A DNA stretch of 29,697 bases from a virus: positions 1 to 29,697 of IMG/VR virus record IMGVR_UViG_3300039249_000004, one strand, 5' to 3'. Below are positions 21,355-27,518 of the stretch, one piece after another. Positions within the stretch are counted from its first letter, which is position 1. Each line of letters begins with the position of its first letter. The notes below the pieces were generated by a model, which did no database searches, was not told the DNA's origin, and saw only the letters and a program-made list of their open reading frames with translations. Both the position numbers and the translations under genes were made by a program.

Positions 21355-21525
21355 CGGGTTGGCGCCAGCAACGGGTGACATAGCGCGCGAATGTCCAAGG
21401 GAACCCGATACCGCGGACCGCCAAACCCGCACGGTGATGAGTCGCTACGGGAACGCCGATCAAGCAAGCAGCGGGGAGTGTTATCTAGGCGTGACGCTCG
21501 GGAGAGACCGGGAAAAACCAAAACA
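21355..21525 (+). ncRNA. structured RNA-like region, possibly HEARO/OMEGA (IscB-type) RNA
   Basis: This part of the 298-bp gene-free gap (21243-21540) does not read as protein in any + frame (Arg-rich or broken). It shows several short stems: GTTG/CAAC (21358-21372), CCCG/CGGG around 21426-21451, ACGCC (21453-21457) with GGCGT (21488-21492), and CTCGG (21497-21501) with CCGGG (21508-21512) closing a GAGAGA loop, followed by A-rich AAAAACCAAAACAAG. From memory, stretches such as CGCTACGGGAAC and the A-rich end resemble HEARO RNAs that accompany IscB. No iscB gene follows, so it would be a stand-alone copy. The family is unproven. Confidence 0.4.
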
Positions 21526-21540
21526 AGAGGGATTGTCAGG

Positions 21541-22179
21541 ATGCTCTACGGAGAATTGCCGGTAGTTACGATTGACGGACAGGAATTGAGGGGCGTGACG
21601 GTGCGCGTCGCGAACCCTCCCAAGACGGCCGTGCTTGGGTTGCCGACGAATCAGCAGATGATGGAGCGACTGGATCAACAGAAATCGATCCGGAGGACGA
21701 TTGGACGAAGGAAGTCACAGACGGAATTCGTGCCAAACCTGAAGGCCGACCTGGACCTGTTCGGGAAGATCCGGCAGGATAAGGGCGCGGATTTCGACGA
21801 ATACGAAGCCAGTAACGCCATCGGCAAGCTGAGTTATTGCGAGGTGACGGATTGCCAGCGCGTCGGCGACGAATACCGGGTGACGATCAAGACGCCATTC
21901 GGCGAGACGGCGCACACGCTGCGGATTCCGACTCAGCGGGATATTACGCTGTACCGGCGGACGGTGGTTTCGGCGACGGACCTGCCTCACGGACAGGAAG
22001 AGCTGCGGTACCGGATTGAGCCGGCGGTGACGCTGTACGATGCGGTGTCGGCGAAGATCGAGGGATACGCGGCTTCGTTCAAGCCGGCGGACACGCCTCC
22101 GCATCACAAGTCGGCGGCGGTGGTCGAGTTGATTTCGGCTATCGATGATCTGGACCCGGATCTGGACCCAAACTCTTAG
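21541..22179 (+). CDS. tail assembly chaperone, short form (G-like)
   Basis: A 212-residue protein made when no frameshift occurs. The start at 21541 is chosen because the upstream 50 codons of the open frame are Arg-rich and lie in the structured RNA region. AGAGGG is about 10 bases before the ATG. It opens with a beta sheet (ELPVVTIDGQELRGVTVRVANPP), then helices, a second beta part, and an acidic end (AIDDLDPDLDPNS). The family is not recognised by motif. The assignment as chaperone G rests on position between tail tube and tape measure, and on the -1 frameshift signal at its end, which is diagnostic of G/GT pairs. Confidence 0.75.
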   Translation: MLYGELPVVTIDGQELRGVTVRVANPPKTAVLGLPTNQQMMERLDQQKSIRRTIGRRKSQTEFVPNLKADLDLFGKIRQDKGADFDEYEASNAIGKLSYCEVTDCQRVGDEYRVTIKTPFGETAHTLRIPTQRDITLYRRTVVSATDLPHGQEELRYRIEPAVTLYDAVSAKIEGYAASFKPADTPPHHKSAAVVELISAIDDLDPDLDPNS

Positions 22180-22215
22180 AGCCGGAAGAGTGGCCGAAGC
22201 CGGTCACTCTACGGC
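22167..22215 (+). promoter_or_regulatory. programmed -1 ribosomal frameshift signal
   Basis: The heptamer C-CCA-AAC (22167-22173) is in the correct reading frame, two codons before the TAG stop (22177-22179). After a 7-base spacer comes a hairpin: GCCG (22181-22184) with CGGC (22212-22215), and AGAGTGGCC (22187-22195) with GGTCACTCT (22202-22210, one G-U pair). The overlapping -1 frame is open from 22149 to 22625. All parts of the standard X-XXY-YYZ signal are present. Confidence 0.85.
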
Positions 22216-22625
22216 TGCTGATTTACAGGTCGGTGCGTGCGCACGAACTCTGCGAGGGCGGTGAAGAGGGGCCTGGTGGGTGCCCGAATGCCAACGACGT
22301 GACGTGCGGGAAGTGCGGCTTGCGGCGCGAAGTGGAAGACACGGGCGCGCCGGGCGACTGCCCGCAATGCGGCGGCCGGCAGTTCACAGTGAACCGGTGT
22401 GAGCGGTGTCCGGTGAACGAGCTGGAATACGTCCGCGCGCACTCCGGGGCGGGTAGACTATTCGAGCGGGTGCTGGAACTGGAGTTCGACTGCGATCACT
22501 TCGCGGTGCCGTGGGGGGACGTAACGGCAGAGGAAGTGAGGGGATTGCAGATACTTAAGGAAGAGCGCGCGCGGTACGAGCGGGAACTGCAAAAGCGGAA
22601 CCAAATCCATGCCATTTCAGGCTAA
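22173..22625 (+). CDS. tail assembly chaperone extension (T part of GT fusion)
   Basis: The -1 frame continues from the slip site with LLEPEEWPKPVTLRLLIYRSVRAHELCEGG and so on for 150 residues, giving a 361-residue GT fusion. The frame has no convincing start of its own: the first GTG (22233) would cut off the clearly coding LEPEEWPKPVTLRLLIYRS segment. The T part carries a double zinc ribbon (CGKC...CPQC...CERC) and a C-terminal helical tail (EEVRGLQILKEERARYERELQKRNQ). In lambda, GT brings tube subunits to the tape measure; the same role is inferred. It overlaps the next gene by 17 bp. Confidence 0.75.
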   Translation, partial: LLEPEEWPKPVTLRLLIYRSVRAHELCEGGEEGPGGCPNANDVTCGKCGLRREVEDTGAPGDCPQCGGRQFTVNRCERCPVNELEYVRAHSGAGRLFERVLELEFDCDHFAVPWGDVTAEEVRGLQILKEERARYERELQKRNQIHAISG

Positions 22626-23058
22626 GATCACGCGGGCGCGGTTCGTGCTGGGGCCGTTCAGCGCGGAACAGATGCAGACCATCGGCAACGTGATGCGCGA
22701 CACGATTGCCGAGCGGATACAGAGCGGGATCAACTGCAATGACGGCCAGGCGAAACCGCTCAAGCCGGGCCGGAACGGCAAGCGCGGATACCCGGACTAT
22801 AAAATCGCGCGCGGGATACCGGGGATTCGTAACTGGATCTGGACCGGGCGCACAATGCGGTCGCTGAAGGTGAAAGCGGTGAGCGAAAACCGGGTGACGA
22901 TTGGCTTCGTCGATCCGCAAGCGGACGCGATAGCACACTACAATAATCGACGGGAAAAGCAGTTTGGGGTATCGCCGAAGGATCGCATGGCATTGGGGAA
23001 GATCGTGATGGCGGTGCTGAGGCAGGCGCGGATTGTGCGGGTCAAGAGGGCGGCATAA
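22609..23058 (+). CDS. tail completion/virion morphogenesis-like protein
   Basis: A 149-residue basic protein with the pattern of phage tail-completion proteins (gpG/gp10-like morphogenesis family): an N-terminal helix (FSAEQMQTIGNVMRDTIAERIQSGIN), a basic loop GQAKPLKPGRNGKRG, WTGRTMRSLKVKAVSENRVTIGF, then AHYNNRREKQFGVSPKDRMAL. The T-G-x-M-x-x-S-L and GVSPKD elements are typical. It usually sits near neck genes; here it lies between the chaperones and the tape measure, which is unusual. It starts within the chaperone frame and ends directly before the tape measure ATG. Confidence 0.6.
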   Translation: MPFQAKITRARFVLGPFSAEQMQTIGNVMRDTIAERIQSGINCNDGQAKPLKPGRNGKRGYPDYKIARGIPGIRNWIWTGRTMRSLKVKAVSENRVTIGFVDPQADAIAHYNNRREKQFGVSPKDRMALGKIVMAVLRQARIVRVKRAA

Positions 23059-26000
23059 ATGGACACGGAATCGTTAGTACTGGAAGTCGATCCGCGCAGC
23101 GTGCTGGCGGCCATCAAGGAAGCTAACCGCGCGGTCGATAGCTGGGAAAAGGGAACCGTGGGCGCCGGGGAGAAGATGCAGGCGGCGCTGGAGCGGCAAG
23201 CCGAGCTGCTCATCAAGATGAACGATAAGTCCCGCACCTCGATGGAGCGGCTGACTAACGCGACGATCAAACAGAACGAGATGTACGGGAAGACTCCGGT
23301 ACAGCGGGTGCTTGCTGAGCGCGACCTAATCATCAAGCGGCTGGCCGACGAACAGGGAATGATCGAGAAGGTTAACGCGAGCTACGCGAAGCGCATTGCG
23401 ATCATGGAAGCCGAGCAGGCAGGACACTCGACATTCGGCGAGAGTATCAAAAACTTCATTCAGAACCCGATTCAGGGCGCGCAATCGGCGGCGTCAGGGC
23501 TGCTAGAGAAGTTGGGGCCGGTGGGCGTGGGATTGGGAATCGGCGCGACGGCGCTGGTGGCGTTCGCGACGGCGGCATGGGAATCGGCGAAGGGTCTGGG
23601 CGAGCTGGGCGTGCGCACGGAAGACGCGAAGATCCGACTGGGGATGACAACCAGGGAAGTCGGGGAGTTTTCGTTCGCGGCGAAAGTGGCCGGGCAGGAT
23701 GTGACTGTCTTCGAGCGGATGATGCGCGGCTTGACGATGGCCGTGGAGGATGACACAGCGAAGGGCGAGAAGGCGCGCGGATGGTTGAAGGCCTTCGGGG
23801 TGGATATCGCGGCGATAAAGAACGGGACGGAATCTCCGGCGGAAGTATTCAAGCAAATCGCAGAGGGGTTGGACCGGCTATCGAAGTCGCCGGACCCGTT
23901 CGCCGAAAAGAAAGCGATGCTCGATCTGTTTAAGCGCGCCGGGATCGAAGCTATCCCGGTGATGGAGAAGCTGAACGAGAATCTGCGGACGGCGCATCAG
24001 AACGGGTTCGGGCTGAGTGACGAAGAGCTTACGCGGTTTTTGGAATACCAGAAATCAGTGACGATCATCGAAACGAAGTGGGATGCGATTGTCCGGCACT
24101 TGAAAGAGGGTGTGGTTGGCGCGGTTGCCGCGGCTGCCGATGTTCCGGGGATATTGCGATCCAGGGGCGGTCCGGCGGCGCTGTTCGGCGGCCTGGCGCG
24201 CTCGCTTTTCGGGTTACCGCAAGATTACGCCGGGATGGCGAACGTGGGACGGGACCCGGAGACGGTGCGGCGGGATCACGATCCGTTCGGGCCGCATCCA
24301 ATCGGAGTTCCGACTCCGCCGGCGGAGCCGGTGAAGGCTTCGGCCGAAGAAAACGAATGGGCCCGGCAATTACTGGTGCTTCAGAAGAAAGACACGGAAG
24401 ATGGGATGCTTCCGCTCCAGCGGCTAGTAGTGGAGCGGGATAGGTTCCTAGCGCAAGGGAAGGCTGTCGGGGTGTCGATCAAGGACCTGGCGTTGGCGCA
24501 GCAAGCGTACAACGATCTGATCCGGGATGGCGTGAAGGGGCTGCTGGCACAGAACAAAAAACAGCTCGGCGCGGAGATCAATAAGGAAGATCACGCGCAA
24601 CTCAAGGACCTGCCGAAGAAACTGGTGCTGACTGGCTTCGATCCCGAAGCGGGGAAGCGGGCCGCGGCGGCGGAAGAGGCGGACCGGCAGATTGAGAATA
24701 TCAGCGTGCAGGCGCAGCGGGACGCGCTGAATCGGGAGGCGCGGCAGGCGCACGCGCTGGTAGGGGCGAGTGGGATGGGCGGGGAGGATGCGATCCGCGC
24801 GACGTATCAGATTCGGATCGACCTGGCGCAGCAATTGGCGCTAGTGGAAGCGACGCGGATTGCGCAAGAGAACGACGGGGACAAAAGGCGGATCGATGCG
24901 GCGCACTTGATTGCAGATATTCAGAAAGAGATGGCCGAGGCCCAAGAAGAAGCGTTGCTGAAGCAACTAGAGCTGCAAAAGCAGCAGACGGAGACGCTAA
25001 AGCGCGACACGGAATCGCTATGGAGCACGCTACTGACGCATCCGGCGAAGTTTGGGAAGCAACTGAGCGACACGGTACACGCGGCGGTGATTAAGCCTGT
25101 AGCGGAGGGAATGGCGGGGGTGACGGCCACTGTGTTGAGGCCGATCATTTACGGCGCGGACGGTGGCGGCGGAATCGCGAGCGTGTTTAAGGGCGCATTT
25201 GGCGGCGGGAAGCAAGACCCGATCAAGCTGGCGACGGACATGAACACGGCGGTGACGGCGCAGAATTCGACGGCGCTAGCGACACTGACGGCGGTACTGG
25301 CTGGCGCGATGGGGATGGCGGCGCCGGCGATGGCGACTCCGGCTGGAGTGGGTGGGGTCTCGGTTCCGGCGATATCGGCGCCGGCGGTGAGCGGGATCTC
25401 GCGGGTGTTTAGCGGCGGGCGCGCTTCCGGCGGGTCTGGCGGCGGGGCGAGTTGGATACCGCAGATATCCTTCGGCGGCGGCGGAGGGTCCTGGGGCTCC
25501 GGGACGGCGGTACTGGCTGGCGCGATGGGGATGGCGCCGCCGGCGATGGCGACTCCGGCTGGAGTGGGTGGGGTCTCGGTTCCGGCGATATCGGCGCCGG
25601 CGGTGAGCGGGATCTCGCGGGTGTTTAGCGGCGGGCGCGCTTCCGGCGGGTCTGGCGGCGGGGCGAGTTGGATACCGCAGATATCCTTCGGCGGCGGCGG
25701 AGGGTCCTGGGGCTCCGGGACGGCGAGCGGAGGGTATTCTCCGACGCCTTGGAGCGGCGGCGGGACTCCGCCTTTCGTGGACGCCGGGGGCGGATCTGGC
25801 TGGGATAGCAGTTCGTCGGGAGTTCCGGCGCTGAGTCGGGCGTCCGGCGGCGGCGGAGGCGGCGGGTTCAATCCGGCGTCGATCATACGGATGTTGGGCG
25901 GCGCCGGCGGTGGCGGATCGGCTCCGGGGAGCGACGGAACGTGGGGCGTTTCGTTCGCGGGATCGACGATAGGCGGTGGCTCGACTAGTGATTTTGGTCC

Positions 26001-26868
26001 ATCGGGCAAGTCCGGTAATCCGTTTTCCGCTCTCACGCATAGTCCGGCTTTCAGTAAGGCGAACTGGGGTGTCGGAACCGACGCCGCGGGCGGGACTGAC
26101 TTTGGTAGCGTGGCGACCAGTAAGGGTATGGGCTCGGTTTATTCGAGCATCGGCATGCCACTGATGACTGCCGGGCTGATGGGGAACAGCCGCGGGACAG
26201 GCAAGGGTATCGCGATGGGCGGTATCGGCGGGATGTTTACTGGCGCCGGAATTGGGTCTATGTTTGGGCCGATGGGAACGCTGATCGGCGCGGGCGTGGG
26301 GTTGGTAGCCGGACTCGCGGTGGGAGGGATCGAAGACCTGCTCGGGATGCAATCGCCAGAGCAGAAAGCTAAGCAGCAGGTCAAGGCGATCTATAACATC
26401 TCGATCGATAACGGGATGGCGCAGCAGATCGCCAACCTGGCGCAGTCGAAATACGGCGGGGATGTCGAGGTTGCGGTGCGAGACCCGGAAACGCGCAAGA
26501 TGTTAATGCTGTATGCGCAAGGGACCGGGCAGAAGTTTCCGCTGTCGGCTTCGACTCCGGTGGCCGGGAATCTGGCGGAATCGGGCGGTAATCTGTATCA
26601 GCAAGCGAGCTACGTGAATGGGGTTGCGACCACGTTTACGTCGAGCTTGCCAGTGATGGGCGGACTGGGTGGCGGAAACAACTATCCGACGCCGGGCGGT
26701 CCGAATACGTCGAGTGGCGCGGGTCCGAGTATCGCACTGAATATCAACGGGCAGCCGATCACGTCGGACTTCGTGGCGGATGCTTCGATGGCGGCACAGA
26801 ACGCGAGCTACGGGAGAGTGCAGCAGTCGGCGACGATGCAGGTGCCGGGGCTGATGGTGGGGACGTAA
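23059..26868 (+). CDS. tape measure protein
   Basis: At 1269 residues this is the largest gene in the window. The N-terminal 140 residues are a charged coiled coil, followed by a hydrophobic segment (VGVGLGIGATALVAFATAAW, about 155-175). Then come long helical stretches (to about 690), a Gly/Ala/Ser/Pro-rich region (740-1000) with two copies of a 72-residue repeat, and a hydrophobic glycine-zipper region (IAMGGIGGMFTGAGIGSMFGPMGTLIGAGVGLVAG, about 1050-1090). The protein sets tail length; at roughly 0.15 nm per residue it would give a tail near 190 nm, less if the Gly-rich part is not extended. The hydrophobic segments are those inserted into the host membrane during injection. Confidence 0.92.
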   Translation: MDTESLVLEVDPRSVLAAIKEANRAVDSWEKGTVGAGEKMQAALERQAELLIKMNDKSRTSMERLTNATIKQNEMYGKTPVQRVLAERDLIIKRLADEQGMIEKVNASYAKRIAIMEAEQAGHSTFGESIKNFIQNPIQGAQSAASGLLEKLGPVGVGLGIGATALVAFATAAWESAKGLGELGVRTEDAKIRLGMTTREVGEFSFAAKVAGQDVTVFERMMRGLTMAVEDDTAKGEKARGWLKAFGVDIAAIKNGTESPAEVFKQIAEGLDRLSKSPDPFAEKKAMLDLFKRAGIEAIPVMEKLNENLRTAHQNGFGLSDEELTRFLEYQKSVTIIETKWDAIVRHLKEGVVGAVAAAADVPGILRSRGGPAALFGGLARSLFGLPQDYAGMANVGRDPETVRRDHDPFGPHPIGVPTPPAEPVKASAEENEWARQLLVLQKKDTEDGMLPLQRLVVERDRFLAQGKAVGVSIKDLALAQQAYNDLIRDGVKGLLAQNKKQLGAEINKEDHAQLKDLPKKLVLTGFDPEAGKRAAAAEEADRQIENISVQAQRDALNREARQAHALVGASGMGGEDAIRATYQIRIDLAQQLALVEATRIAQENDGDKRRIDAAHLIADIQKEMAEAQEEALLKQLELQKQQTETLKRDTESLWSTLLTHPAKFGKQLSDTVHAAVIKPVAEGMAGVTATVLRPIIYGADGGGGIASVFKGAFGGGKQDPIKLATDMNTAVTAQNSTALATLTAVLAGAMGMAAPAMATPAGVGGVSVPAISAPAVSGISRVFSGGRASGGSGGGASWIPQISFGGGGGSWGSGTAVLAGAMGMAPPAMATPAGVGGVSVPAISAPAVSGISRVFSGGRASGGSGGGASWIPQISFGGGGGSWGSGTASGGYSPTPWSGGGTPPFVDAGGGSGWDSSSSGVPALSRASGGGGGGGFNPASIIRMLGGAGGGGSAPGSDGTWGVSFAGSTIGGGSTSDFGPSGKSGNPFSALTHSPAFSKANWGVGTDAAGGTDFGSVATSKGMGSVYSSIGMPLMTAGLMGNSRGTGKGIAMGGIGGMFTGAGIGSMFGPMGTLIGAGVGLVAGLAVGGIEDLLGMQSPEQKAKQQVKAIYNISIDNGMAQQIANLAQSKYGGDVEVAVRDPETRKMLMLYAQGTGQKFPLSASTPVAGNLAESGGNLYQQASYVNGVATTFTSSLPVMGGLGGGNNYPTPGGPNTSSGAGPSIALNINGQPITSDFVADASMAAQNASYGRVQQSATMQVPGLMVGT
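25287..25725 (+). repeat. 216-bp tandem duplication in the tape measure gene
   Basis: 25287-25502 and 25503-25718 are two copies of the same 216 bp, with the match running on to 25725. I found a single difference, G at 25321 versus C at 25537, changing Ala to Pro. The unit is in frame (72 codons) and encodes the AVLAGAMGM...WGSGT block. The near identity means the duplication is very recent or kept uniform. Confidence 0.95.
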
Positions 26869-26871
26869 GTC

Positions 26872-27291
26872 ATGCCGGGAAATCTGAGTTATGCGGCGCC
26901 CAGCGGGGTTTTACCGGCGGGGCTATGCGCGGCGTTCACGGAACTGCGGGAATATGCGCAACTCCAGGCGCTGTATCACGACGGTACGGTGCAGCGCGGG
27001 CAGCTCGCGCTGAGCTCGCGGCGGACGTTCAGGATATCGCGAAGGCTGAGTAGCACAGCGCTGGCGACGCTGTACGCGTTCTGGTGTGGGCAAAACAACG
27101 GGTTGACTCCGTTCTTTTTTTACAACCCGTTCGAGCCGGCGGCGGGGCTGGCGGTGGGAAGTAACTACGACGCGACCGGGATAAGTACGCAAGGGCGGTA
27201 CACGGTGGCGTTTCGGGGTGGGACTTGGACTCAAGCGACGGACATATGCCGGACAAACGTGCAAGGGTTGGAATTGGTGGAGGTGGCATAG
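26872..27291 (+). CDS. distal/minor tail protein
   Basis: A 139-residue protein starting 3 bp after the tape measure. Its central part (RTFRISRRLSSTALATLYAFWCGQNNGLTPFFFYNPFEP) has the F.......L..L..F......... PF.YNP pattern of the minor tail/DUF2460-type proteins at the tail tip. The same pattern recurs at the start of the 27519 gene. The C-terminal strands (GRYTVAFRGGTWTQATD, GLELVEV) fit a small beta-sandwich. The position directly after the tape measure is where distal tail proteins are encoded. Confidence 0.7.
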   Translation: MPGNLSYAAPSGVLPAGLCAAFTELREYAQLQALYHDGTVQRGQLALSSRRTFRISRRLSSTALATLYAFWCGQNNGLTPFFFYNPFEPAAGLAVGSNYDATGISTQGRYTVAFRGGTWTQATDICRTNVQGLELVEVA

Positions 27292-27416
27292 CGCGGCACT
27301 GGGTACGGGAAGTCGCGGCGGCAATCGATTATCTGGAATCGCTGGGGTTCGTGATGGGGCGCGATTTCAGGGCTAGCGACGCGATAATGTGTGGCGCTCT
27401 TAGTGTGGGACGGTAA
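27246..27416 (+). CDS. unknown small protein, 56 residues
   Basis: The likely ATG at 27246 lies inside the end of the previous gene (46-bp overlap); a longer start at 27225 is possible. Residues 18-55 (GIARHWVREVAAAIDYLESLGFVMGRDFRASDAIMCGAL) are protein-like, with an amphipathic helix. No family is recognised. Small proteins in this position may chaperone tail-tip assembly, but that is only by analogy. Confidence 0.5.
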   Translation: MPDKRARVGIGGGGIARHWVREVAAAIDYLESLGFVMGRDFRASDAIMCGALSVGR

Positions 27417-27510
27417 GCGGTGGGTCACGTGGACTGAGTGGCAAAACCGGCAACTGGATAGGATCTTCGGAAGATCATTAGGCGAGCGCACGCGGCGCGT
27501 CTTCAGGTAA
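27391..27510 (+). CDS. possible 39-residue protein
   Basis: GTG at 27391 opens a short frame overlapping the previous gene by 26 bp and ending 8 bp before the next. It encodes VALLVWDGKRWVTWTEWQNR (Met first in the cell) and a basic tail, with five aromatic/hydrophobic positions that look coded rather than random. There is no good ribosome site. It could be a small tail-tip accessory protein, or the distal part of the preceding gene after a frameshift. Confidence 0.4.
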   Translation: MALLVWDGKRWVTWTEWQNRQLDRIFGRSLGERTRRVFR

Positions 27511-27518
27511 CCCAAATA

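Noticed and set aside
21391-21540. 50-residue N-terminal extension of the tail chaperone
   Set aside because: The sequence is Arg/Lys/Gly-rich without pattern and coincides with the RNA-like region; the ATG at 21541 starts convincing protein sequence.
22233-22625. Independent gene starting at GTG 22233
   Set aside because: Clear coding sequence exists upstream of this GTG in the same frame, and a full frameshift signal links it to the preceding gene.
25287-25725. CRISPR array
   Set aside because: The repeat is a two-copy 216-bp coding duplication, not short repeats with unique spacers. No array of that kind is seen anywhere in the window.
25149-26352. Proline-rich minus-strand frames over the tape measure repeat
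   Set aside because: They are the reverse reading of Gly/Ala codons (ggc/gcc giving Pro/Arg) and mirror the tandem repeat; no start signals.
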